This document shows positions 21,514-30,937 of a stretch of DNA of 64,000 bases, in pieces. The stretch covers positions 62,001 to 126,000 of the forward strand of contig CAKOGP040001668.1 of assembly GCA_933822405.4 (NCBI GenBank), read 5' to 3'. A model generated the notes under the pieces. The model was not told the DNA's origin, did not search any database, and saw only the letters and a list, made by a program, of their open reading frames with translations. Both the position numbers and the translations under genes were made by a program. The number at the start of each line of letters is the position of its first letter. Positions within the stretch are counted from its first letter, which is position 1. This DNA comes from Cylindrotheca closterium (lineage: Eukaryota; Bacillariophyta; Bacillariophyceae; Bacillariales; Bacillariaceae).

Positions 21514-22251
21514 CTATGCGGCAGGAGCAAAACAAAGCTCTTTCGGTTGAAACAGTGCATTCAATAGAAAGAATATGTAGTCTTCGTCCACGTCCATTGA
21601 TGGATTGGGAATAGACAGAGCTTGGCGTAGCTGCTTGAAGCATTCCACAGTATGATCCACTTGGAAGGACTGTGCAAAGATATTGCCCATGTTATTCAGT
21701 ATCGCCAGCAATAGTTTGTGGCATTCCACTATACAAGTGACTCGTCTCAGCCGATGAAAGGCAGACTCGTACATTTGCAGTGCATGCGGAAGAGCAGCGG
21801 ATATTCCCTGCCGAACCCCCATGTTGTGGTAGACTAGCGCTAAATTGTACAGAATCACGGCACTGGTGCAATGCAGGTATTCTCCTGTTAGTATATGGCC
21901 ACATTGGCCCGTGGCCATGACCAGTCCTCTGTTGTACAAGGAGTGGATCGTGCCGGAGGAAGAGTTCGAAAAATTAGAGGGTTCGGGATTCTTTGATGGG
22001 GGTGTCTTTCTAAGAACTTGATCAATATATTGATTCATTGTACTCGAAATGCCATCATCACAAGCTGAATAGAGTTGTTGTGGACCATTGGGAACTGAAT
22101 AACCATCGATAGGCTGGGACTGGAATCGATCAATAACATGGCAGGCCATTCCTAAGGAATCAATGGCCCTTTGATAGTCACCGGATAGAAAGTGAGCCAA
22201 ACCGACGTTGTTCAGTTCGACTATAGATGATTCAAGAGGCGAGGATTCCAT
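21514..22251 (-). CDS. Small TPR-like protein, 'APAA' family member 1
   Basis: The protein has 245 residues and is all-helical by pattern. TPR-like elements are LNNVGLAHFLSGDYQRAIDSL near the N terminus, VILYNLALVYHNMG in the middle and LLLAILNNMGNIFA later. It ends LCFAPAA. The gene at 45956-46660 has the same order of elements (LNNVAVDQFESG, IWYNLALVSNLMG, MAIINNQACIY) and the same C-terminal FAPAA, so the two are dispersed paralogs. The conserved C-terminal tetrapeptide could be a docking signal. I know of no named function; the family appears lineage-specific. Confidence 0.72.
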   Translation of the reverse strand: MESSPLESSIVELNNVGLAHFLSGDYQRAIDSLGMACHVIDRFQSQPIDGYSVPNGPQQLYSACDDGISSTMNQYIDQVLRKTPPSKNPEPSNFSNSSSGTIHSLYNRGLVMATGQCGHILTGEYLHCTSAVILYNLALVYHNMGVRQGISAALPHALQMYESAFHRLRRVTCIVECHKLLLAILNNMGNIFAQSFQVDHTVECFKQLRQALSIPNPSMDVDEDYIFFLLNALFQPKELCFAPAA

Positions 22252-22713
22252 TTTGCTTGAAACTGGTTGAAATGTGTATTTTAATATTTGGTAGCTTTGA
22301 TAAGAATGATGATGCAGCTGCTGCTGGATGGTTCGTGATGCCAGTCAAAGAAACAGACTGCTCCATCTTCCTTCTCCCCAGAAAGCGAGGAACCGTGGAA
22401 TGTTCTCCCATCTGTGAGCTAAACAAAAACCCATCGCTCAGACCTGTTCCTCAGACTTGCATCCGAACAGTCAGTCAAAATCGTACCGAGGAGAGCATGC
22501 AGGGTGTGGAAAATCGCGCCGGTTGGCATCAAAAGCGCGTGGAAACGAAGGAAACTCTTCTTTGTCTGTTCCACTCTCGCCACCACGAGCCTAAAATCCT
22601 GTGCGAAACATGAGTCACGAGTCACGATTGGTTTGTTTCGCCAACAAAATTCTCATTTGCAATATCAGTTCCGCTGTGTTTGAAGCACTCTAGCTAGCTA
22701 GCATGTTCGAAGC
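22252..22713. other. Divergent promoter region, no gene seen
   Basis: This 462-bp spacer separates the TPR-like gene (minus) from the LRR gene (plus). A short plus-strand frame (to 22613) has no domain. The repeated tagctagctagc element at about 22691-22702 sits just before the LRR gene start. Confidence 0.4.
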
Positions 22714-23892
22714 ATGTTCCACTTCGTCTCGGGGATTGGCGTTGTGAATGTCTGCGAACGCTTACAACATGTCTTTCAAGACCATAGCCTTTCCCATCTA
22801 GAATTGGAAGGGGTTGCTTTTGATGACCAATCCAATGCCTACCTGAATCAGCAATTGGCAAACAAATATTTGGAGGTAATCGTCTTTCGAAATTGCCAAG
22901 ATGCACGTATTGACTATTGGGCACACGTTCAAACTTTAACCTTACAGTGATCACAACCCTATATGGACCACATTGTCATTGGGGATCAACTTGTAGAACT
23001 CAACTTGATGTTCATCAGTTTCTCGGAAGGTCTTGCAGCTTTGTTGGGTAGGCAAATAGGGAACCGCCGCAAACTGAAATGTCTCGATTTCTCCGAATCC
23101 AGATTCCTTCAGGATGGTCCTTGGCTGTTTGCGCAAGGACTTGCACTCAACTGTACTCTGGAGACTGTCAACTTTGCAGACTGCAACTTGATGGACGAGT
23201 CACTGGCACATCTTGTCAATGCCCTCCATCACAAGCAGCCATTGGCCAACTTGGATATTTCGTTCAACAAATGTCGATCTAGGGGGGTAGCGGCATTGGC
23301 CAATATGATCACGCATAAAGAATCGCTAAGAGAACTATCGATGGGGTTTCAGGCATTCGGAGAAAGCAAACAAATTGAGTTACAGCCACTGTTTATTGCC
23401 TTGAGCAACTCCAATTCCAAGTTGGTGCGTTTGGAGATTGGGGGAAATAGTATTTGCGATGATGATGTACCATATTTGATGGACATGTTGTGCATAAACA
23501 GCTCTGTCAGCTCCTTGGATTTATCCGGGAATCGAATATCTGACGCTGGTATTCAAGTGCTGTCGGCAAGACTGAATGATGTCAAGGGGCTTCGCCATCT
23601 GGCATTGGAAGAGAACAATATCCAATCTCCTTCATTGGAGGCTATGGCCAGAGCTTTGAAGTCCAACCTGAGCTTGTCAGATGTGGAGCTTGACGAAAGT
23701 TTAGGTTCAAGTGACGGTGTCAACCAGGAAAGTTGGAGAAAACTTGCATACTTTCTTGATCTCAATTGGGGCGGACGCCGGTTAATAAATGAAGAACGTG
23801 ACGCTCTTCCTGGATCACTATGGCCCCTTATTTTGGCACGAGCTAGTCGACCACAAGATTTCAATTTTGCAAGAGACGTGAAACAGCAATGA
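22714..23892 (+). pseudogene. LRR (ribonuclease-inhibitor-like) protein, frame interrupted by TGA
   Basis: Two stretches lie in the same frame: 22714-22947, then a TGA at 22948-22950, then 22951-23892. Both halves have LRR-type strands: SHLELEGVAF and LEVIVFRNC before the stop, and LVELNLMFI, LKCLDFSES, LETVNFADC, LANLDISFNKC, LVRLEIGGNS, VSSLDLSGNR and LRHLALEENN after it. Spacing is 28-30 residues, as in RNI-like repeats. The downstream part from the ATG at 22963 (309 residues) could stand alone. Alternatives are a nonsense mutation, a sequencing error, or a 90-bp intron at 22907-22996 (GTATTG...TTGTAG), which restores a frame but deletes parts of two repeats. I call it tentatively broken. 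The partner bound by the LRRs is unknown. Confidence 0.55.
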
Positions 23893-24035
23893 CGTTACTT
23901 ATTTTATACTTCAAGAAATAGCGCAGCTGTTGGTATAATTAAGAACCGTACCATGAAGAACTGATTCTATGATTTGGTGAGCGCACCTGAATACAGTAGT
24001 CCTACAGTACACGTGTAGCTTGATCTAAAGAGTGT

Positions 24036-24881
24036 CTAATAATCCTTACGCTCCAATTTTGTGATTTCTGCTGTAAAAACTATTGGTTGAGATGCCTCGA
24101 CAGTAATGGTTGGTTCCATCATTCTATTAGACGAAGATATGAAGGTGGAGAAGCTCAGCGGTGTGTCGCCATTCAAGTTCCACTTGAGGCCAGTAGTAGT
24201 GATCGATTCGCAGCTCATTCCCAGCGGTATTAGTCCACAGGTTGGGCCCTCACCAAATCTGTTTGAAGGGACGGTCTCATCATAAAATGGCATTTTGATT
24301 TCAGTTTTTACGTTGGGTGCTATCAGGAAAGAGCAATTTTCCTCACTGTACAAGTATATTTGGTTCTTGAAAGTCGTGGCCCATTTGTAGAGCGTGTAAA
24401 AGGATGCCATCTCTTGATCGAATCTCCCACCATATGCACCATAAATAAAGACTTTATCATATCCTTCACACCGTTTCAATGCCTTGTCGAGGTCGTTTGT
24501 ATCTTGGCATTTGTCATGTGTCACCTCTGTCTTGTGCTTTTCAAAGTGGGCTTGGACCTCTGGCAACAAAGAATCCAAGTCACCAACAATTTTGTCGGGA
24601 ATGTAGTCTGTAGAAGGGTATGTAGCACTGTAAAGTCTATTGGCGCCCCCATCAGCACATATCCGAACAAGGCTGAGATTCCACAACTTTTGAAAACATA
24701 CACTTGGAGGTTTGGGAATTGGCAAGTTCAAAATAATGAGGGCAATTTTGGGAGCATTGGATGACGTTTGCTCAATAAATGGACTTGTAAATTTCATTGC
24801 CATGATTGGAACAGGTTTCAATGAGGAAAAGATGGAGGTTAAGATGATGAAGATTAGGCAGAGAAAGGAATGGTTTCCCAT
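24036..24881 (-). CDS. Thiamine pyrophosphokinase with signal-like N-terminus
   Basis: The enzyme transfers pyrophosphate from ATP to thiamine to make the cofactor ThDP. Family signatures: ICADGGANRLY, KIVGDLDSL, the Mg/substrate loop DKCQDTNDLDKAL, and YGAYGGRFDQ. The C-terminal thiamine-binding beta-domain includes CGLIPLGMSCESITTTGLKWNL. The 281 residues exceed the usual length of about 245. The extra part is a hydrophobic N terminus, residues 1-26, with LCLIFIILTSIFSSL, followed by two internal Met at 27 and 29. Starting there would give a cytosolic enzyme of normal length. The gene is divergent from the GH81 gene across 280 bp. Confidence 0.9.
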   Translation of the reverse strand: MGNHSFLCLIFIILTSIFSSLKPVPIMAMKFTSPFIEQTSSNAPKIALIILNLPIPKPPSVCFQKLWNLSLVRICADGGANRLYSATYPSTDYIPDKIVGDLDSLLPEVQAHFEKHKTEVTHDKCQDTNDLDKALKRCEGYDKVFIYGAYGGRFDQEMASFYTLYKWATTFKNQIYLYSEENCSFLIAPNVKTEIKMPFYDETVPSNRFGEGPTCGLIPLGMSCESITTTGLKWNLNGDTPLSFSTFISSSNRMMEPTITVEASQPIVFTAEITKLERKDY

Positions 24882-25161
24882 TCGAATTCCATTTGTTGAT
24901 GTTTGATTTGGTGCTTATTGGTCGGTGTGAATCGATCCCGAAGGCCAAAACGTACATACTTAGTTTCTGATTTAAATCATGTCCCATATACGATACGATG
25001 TCCGATGTGACACATCGTCTACTGGTATTTAGGACGGTTTTTGCTCAACGACTGAAAACTACTGGTATGGCACATGGTCAAACCAAGACAGAAAACACAG
25101 AATCTTCCAACAAACGAAAAGTAGCTTCCATATACTTGCATTCCCCAATACCAGTGAAACC

Positions 25162-28100
25162 ATGAATGATGAGGAGATGCGATATGCCGAACGGCTGAGT
25201 CTGCAACATCAAGACCGCGTTCAGCAACAAAGATCTGCTGAGGAATCTAGATTTGCCATAGAAATGGAAGCTCTTCCTGATCCTGATGATATGTTTGGAA
25301 AAGTCAGTAGCGACCGCTACAGTGACGAAGGAGAAGTATTGAACCTACGGTCCCAAGCAGATAGGGCGCCGAACAGACGGAAAGTGTACATTTGGATTTC
25401 CTTGATAACAATCTTGCTCCTCGTGGTGGTTGTAACACCAACCGTCACTGTTGTGAGTCGACAAAGTTCTTCTTCCGTTGGGGACGGGGAAGACAGCACA
25501 CTATCCGAGCAGCCACCCACTAGCAGCCCGGAAAACAATGGCACCAACGGTCCTCCAATGTCGACAGAATGGGATTATTCAACGATACCCTTTTCAACTG
25601 TTGATCCTGCCAGCAAGTTGTATAGTTATGTACGACCAGAAGAATCCTCTCCTTCCAACAGACTGAATGCGTTACGGCAATCTTTTACGCCGAATGCTTC
25701 CATTCAGCGAGAAAGCCAATCTCGTCCTCTTCCAACCAGTGCTTGGTATCAAAATATGCTCATGCTGGAAGAGCAAGAAGAACCGACCACCACCAATAGA
25801 GTATATGCCATGCCCTATGTGGTGGACGCCAGTGGCGAAATTCCGGGTCTGAGGATTCACACCTTTACCAAAGTGACAACCTACAATACTGTCAATCTGA
25901 ATGTGAATGAACCTCATGCATTGACTTTGGGGGCAGCCTTGGACGTTCGAGAATCCAATGAAGCTGGCGAGACCACCAACGGATACACAGTGGAGGCAGC
26001 AACTGATTTGGGGGTAACGCTAAACTGGGACTACTTTCCTATGACTTCGACGATTATCAAGGGCATGCCGTATGCGACAATGGAGTATGAAGCGAGGGTA
26101 AATAGAAGGGGTGTCAGTATGAACATTCTGCCAACCATCTATTCGGAGGTTGAGTTGATTGGCTCCATGAAAGTTGATGGAAGAAGTCAAGGAAATTGTG
26201 ACGATCTTGGGCAGTTCTCGGTGGAACAAGAAGCTGAGCTATTGTTTCAAAGTGGTGTCACATGGATGGTATTCTTCTCGCGCCCTGCTTTCTTGCAGTG
26301 CTCGAATGCCAATGGTCGGTTTCTCCTTCAAGTTGTGGAAGACTTTGACAAAGACACCCCATTTGTGCTTCGAGTCGCCATGGTTGTTCCTCCAGAAAAT
26401 GAGGAGGCGTCAGAGGAAGCCTTTGCAAACAAATACAAGGAATTCTTGCGCAAACATGTCAATGTGTACCCCGGATCGCAATCCAGTGTGACTCACAGTG
26501 TGGGTGCGGCAAAGAACTATGGGAATGTCCTTTTTTCTTGGGATCCTCAAGAGATGATAAGTGGTGGGGGAGGGAAACTAGCCATGTTTGCATTGCCGCA
26601 TCATCAAGACCTTTTATGGGATATTGTGGAAAAGGATCTTTGCACCATATCTCTGCTCGGTCCGCTTTGTCCAATTGTTGGTTCCTCATGGAGCATGATT
26701 GAAAATCTTCCCAAGGTTTCCTTCCGCGCACCTCGGCCTCCGAACCCTGAAATGCTGGTAGAACTGGCGAAAGCACTGCATTCGGACATTCTATATCAAA
26801 TTCCAGAAAACTTCAAAAAAGGAGCTGGAGATACATACTTTTCCGGAAAGGCCCTTGGAAAACTCGCAAGAATCCTTCTCATTCAAGAAGAGATTGCCCA
26901 ACTTTGCCAAGACGGCAGTGGCGACTTTCTAGAGGCCTGCTTGGATGTCAAAGAGCACATGCCAACAGAATTGGAAGTCAGCACGGCACTTGAGCAGCTT
27001 CGCGATGGTGTGGAAATTTGGTTGCATGGAAACGCGCAAGCTCCTTTTGTGTATGATCCTGTTTGGGGCGGAGTTGTCAGTTGTGGATGTACCTACAGTT
27101 ACGGGAATTGTTTGAACAAAGTTCCAAACTGCCCTGCCTTTACTGACAAACTTCTCAATTTTGGAGGGGGCTTTTTCAGTGACCACCATTTCCACTACGG
27201 ATATCACGTCTACGCAGCCGCCGTTCTGAGCCACTTTGATCCTCAATGGGGGCGTCAGAATTATGAAGATGTTTTGTTGTTGGTCCGAGACTTTGCCAAT
27301 CCATCGTGGGAAGATGACTTCTTTCCTCGTTTCCGGCATAAGGATTGGTATCAAGGGCACTCATGGGCGTAAGTTTTTCTGATTGTGTTTGACACTTTGC
27401 ATTTTGACTCTTGTCCAACTAACGACGGTCTTTACAGAAATGGGATAAGCGTCAGCTTTATGAATGGAATGAACCAAGAGTCATCAAGCGAAGCTATCCA
27501 TGCTTACGAGGCGGTTGCGCTTTTTGGAAAAACGCTGTATGATGCATTCCAAGACGCTGGAGATTCTGACAAAGCTGCTTCTGCAGATGCTGTGTATCGC
27601 GCTGGTTTGATTTTGACTTCAACGGAAATTCGTTCGTCACAACGTTACTACCAAGTAACGCATACCAATGAAGCCAAAAAGATTTACCCTGATGTTTACG
27701 AACCTGCTGTTGTTGGCATCTTGTGGTCAACGATGGCTCACTATGGGACATGGTTGTGAGTAACAAAACTGCTCTTCCAGCATTCAATCGTCTCCTTTCT
27801 TCAGCACTAACAAACGGTTCGTCCCACCATTTTACACAGTGGCAACAAACCATACTATATCTATGGAATACAGCTCTTGCCGTTGACTCCTGTTTCAGAA
27901 TTACGGGATGATGTCGAATGGTCAAAGGAAATGCTTCCTCCCTTTTCTAGCTCTTGTGATGTATCGTGCAGAACAAGCGGCTGGTCAGTTGGAGTACTTG
28001 CTATTTTGGCCACAGTTGGACATAAGGGAATTGCTTTCGAACAGGCAATTGAACTTCCTGACTCTTCATTTGAAGGACCAGCGGGAGGTGGCCACTCCAG

Positions 28101-28602
28101 GAGTAACACCTTGTGGCATATTTCCACGCGACCAGATGTTGACGAGCCATTGCTCTTAGACACTTCGTTGCCCAACATTGGCTCTGGTGGTGCCATTTCC
28201 TGCTCTCAACCTACATCATGCACAGAACGAGTTTTGAGCACTTTGGCCGCAGGCTATTCTTGCCAAAACAGAATAGTATGGTTGATGGATAACAAAGGTC
28301 TCTCTGAGACTGATGCCTGCGCTGAAGTCGCTGTAAAAGAGTTTCCGAGTGAATGCGGAGGCTGCGATCCAAAAGTTAATGATGGGGGTGATCAAGGATC
28401 GGTTGATACAGTGCAATATTGTGACAAACCAGCGACCTGCACCGATGCTGTCCTGGATACTGTAGCAGACGGATTTTCATGCAGATCCCGAATCGCATGG
28501 CTCATTAGCACAATGAAAATGTCACGAGACGATGCATGCTTTCAAATCGCTACCCAAGAATTCGCCACTGCTTGTGGTCCTTGTGATCCTACTGGATTTT
28601 GA
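25162..28602 (+). CDS. GH81 endo-1,3-beta-glucanase, membrane-anchored, with two Cys-rich repeats
   Basis: Exons 25162-27368, 27438-27755 and 27840-28602 give 1095 residues. An acidic cytosolic N terminus is followed by one TM (about 75-100, WISLITILLLVVVVTP), giving a type II protein with the enzyme outside. A Ser/Thr/Pro linker leads to the GH81 body. FFSDHHFHYGYH (about 669) carries the expected catalytic Asp, and NQESSSEA (about 748) carries the Glu residues. GIQLLPLTPVSE is a further hallmark. Two tandem repeats of about 55 residues close the protein: CTERVLSTLAAGYSCQNRI...CGGCDP and CTDAVLDTVADGFSCRSRI...CGPCDP. Substrates would be 1,3-beta-glucans: chrysolaminarin, callose or prey/algal walls. 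The exon joins are supported by conserved GH81 sequence crossing both. Confidence 0.92.
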
Positions 28603-28668
28603 TTCAACTAGTTGTACAGTAAGAGACTATTGCTTAGAATTTTGTTACTCAAAACTTTGGTTGTCTCG

Positions 28669-29421
28669 TTAAACGATTCTCTCCATTTCTGTGGCGTAAC
28701 TTAGATTTTGGGAAATGAGTTCCATCGAGGGGATATCACTGACCTTGGATCCAGAGGGTGGCAATTGGAAAGTTATCGCGTGGTTTTCAACAATCCAATC
28801 ATCACGGCATTCCTCAATATAGTCCATCAATTCTTGTTGCGCGTCGAATTTCATCATTATCATGGCATCTTCAAGCGTCATGGATTGGTAGGATACCTCC
28901 ATGCAGTCTGCTATACTATCTCTGACAGTTTGTAGCAAATTGTCAACAAAGAATTGATATGATGCATCAGGGACCTTTACGTTCAAAACCTCGTCATATA
29001 TTCCGACCATCAGCTGTCGTTCAAGATTGATAGGAAATGAAACAAAAGCGTTGGATGCTTCCTCCTCTGTCAATAGTTCCAACTCTGCATGAAATTCGGA
29101 CAATCGGTTGTCCACCAACAAATGCATCAAATTGAGCCCCAGAATGTGGCATTTGCGTGCCGTAGTCTTGAGGAGAGCATAGTATGGCTTCAACTGAGCA
29201 ACGTTCCGCCCAAAAGCATCAAAATCACCGTCGGCCACTGTGAACAAGACCCCCAATTCCAGTGTTTCGGCAGCGACTATGTTATGTGCTTCCGATTCAA
29301 CAGGAAAGTTCAACATCATAATCTTTAGCTTGGAGAGACATTCTTTCCCTCCGGCAAGGTCACCGGCTTGAAATTTGGCATTGAGTTCCTTGAGGACTGG
29401 GGCAGCAATTTCTAAACTCAT
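28669..29421 (-). CDS. RPN12: 26S proteasome regulatory subunit Rpn12 (PSMD8)
   Basis: The ATG at 29421 gives 250 residues, close to the family length. Landmarks: LKELNAKFQAGDLAGGKECLSKLKI at the N terminus, ETLELGVLFTVADGDFDAFGRNVAQLKPYY, LNLMHLLVDNRLSEFHAELELL, and a C-terminal PCI region with YQSMTLEDAMIMMKF. Rpn12 is a lid subunit and joins last in assembly, through its C-terminal helix. The minus-strand gene is convergent with the GH81 gene; the stops are 66 bp apart. No intron. Confidence 0.9.
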   Translation of the reverse strand: MSLEIAAPVLKELNAKFQAGDLAGGKECLSKLKIMMLNFPVESEAHNIVAAETLELGVLFTVADGDFDAFGRNVAQLKPYYALLKTTARKCHILGLNLMHLLVDNRLSEFHAELELLTEEEASNAFVSFPINLERQLMVGIYDEVLNVKVPDASYQFFVDNLLQTVRDSIADCMEVSYQSMTLEDAMIMMKFDAQQELMDYIEECRDDWIVENHAITFQLPPSGSKVSDIPSMELISQNLSYATEMERIV

Positions 29422-29757
29422 GGTTTCAAAGGTTTCGTTGGTATCTATCACACACTAACTCCAAGTTTTGAATTGGCTTCAAAAGATGTCGGATGAAGCA
29501 AACAGAAACACGCGTAGAGCTTCGTTCGTTTCAGTACCGAGTAATCGACTGGTTCGATTGATTCATTCATTCCACCGATCGGGAAAGGTGCTGTACTTTA
29601 CAATGTACTCAATTCAAAAAGTCTAAAACCAGTCAACCATGCGCTTTTTTACTTTAGGCTAGTGGTCTGATATCATGCTTAATCTATTTCCACAGTATTT
29701 GTTTATGTTGGTGCATGTCTTGTTGTTTTCATCTTATTCGACCATAACCTCTTCTTC
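29422..29757. other. Promoter of the Rpn12 gene and 3' end of the DUF3007 gene
   Basis: This is a 336-bp spacer between two minus-strand genes. No ORF or RNA gene recognised. Confidence 0.45.
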
Positions 29758-30391
29758 TTAGAAGTCTTCACGATCAATTTCTTCTACAAGTGCTTGGATT
29801 TCATCGTCATCAAGCTCTTCTAAACGCTTGGCGATTACGGCGTTTTCATAATCCTTTAGTTGCTTGGCCTGTAGTTTGAAAGAGGGAAAATATGAATGCC
29901 ATGATCACGTCACGTCACGCCAGTAGTAGTGCCGATAGGTCTGGTAGTCCGCCACTTACATAAGTCATATCTTTGGTTGCCACACGAAAAATATATGTTC
30001 CCACCCATGCAAAAGTTCCGATTGCGGTGAAACCAACACCAATCCACTTTCCAGCTTCAACCCCATCAACGCCAAAGAGGCCAGTTACCACGTTGTATGC
30101 GAGGAATGGAAGAATCAAAAGAACAATACTCAATACAATAACCCCACCCTTTGTATTGGGATCCAGCCAAAAAGGAAGCGAGTTTTCTTTATTCTCTGCG
30201 GACATTGACAGTGCGGTGGTAGTGGTGAATCTTTGAGATGATTGTGTTGTTGTTGATGATGATGACGATGGATTGAACATCTTGAAAGGTTGTTGAAGAG
30301 CAGATTGGCATCTTGCTTGTGGGGCGACAAATGCCTGAGTTACAGCGACACAAAGGAAGGCAAGGAGGGTGACCAATATACTTCGTGACAT
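29758..30391 (-). CDS. Plastid DUF3007 membrane protein
   Basis: Two exons, 30391-29960 and 29868-29758 (91-bp intron, phase 0), give 180 residues. The short second exon is needed to complete the family motif: MTY at the end of exon 1 joins AKQLKDYENAVIAKRLEEL. That sequence is the hallmark of DUF3007, found in cyanobacteria and plastids. The N terminus is a signal peptide (MSRSILVTLLAFLCVAVTQA) followed by Phe 21 (AFVAP) and a Ser/Thr-rich transit peptide. Two TMs follow: VIVLSIVLLILPFLAYNVV and WIGVGFTAIGTFAWVGTYIF. Probably a thylakoid or inner-envelope protein; function not known to me. The stop is TAA at 29758-29760. Confidence 0.88.
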
Positions 30392-30937
30392 CTTTCTTGT
30401 TGTTGCCGTGTTGTCAGTGATGGTTCTTTGTTGTTTCCAATCAGTCAGATTGATCCAAACGTCATCAACGGTTCTGGTGGAGTTTCGTGGTTCTTTCCTA
30501 CCGGTAGAGTAGTCCCAAACAAAAGTTGGCGGATTTGAGGGATGAGAGATACAGAGGAAATATGCCCCCAAAACCCCCTAACAAATTTCCAAAATTTGCA
30601 CAACCGGCAGGCTCGAATATAGGCCAGATTGCCGTTGTATCCGATTCGGGCGAACAAAAAGGGACATTTGTGGTGCTTGACTTGCGCCTTTCCTAGGTAC
30701 CCGGTACCTTCCGGATCAAAGGCTCGATCAAGGCTTCAGCCCCCTGTTCAAGAGTGAAAAGCTGAAGGGAAACTCTCTGTTAATGAAAGCAGGCTTGAAA
30801 ATTGGCCTTTTGTTGCTATTGGGCGTGAAGAGAACAGCACCAGTATTCAGCGTTGAGTGTTGAGGCTTTCTTGGCGGTGATATTGGAGGAAACTCGTAGA
30901 TAAAGAGGCACATTCCGATTGAGCGTTGGGAGTCATA
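30392..30937. other. Divergent promoter region (DUF3007 / GRK-like kinase)
   Basis: This 546-bp spacer has no gene. An inverted repeat, AGGTAC-CCG-GTACCT, lies at 30695-30709. Antisense frames here have no recognisable content. Confidence 0.45.

Noticed and set aside
22907..22996. Intron that would remove the TGA of the LRR gene
   Set aside because: It restores the frame but deletes parts of LRR strands and gives abnormal repeat spacing; kept only as an alternative in the entry.
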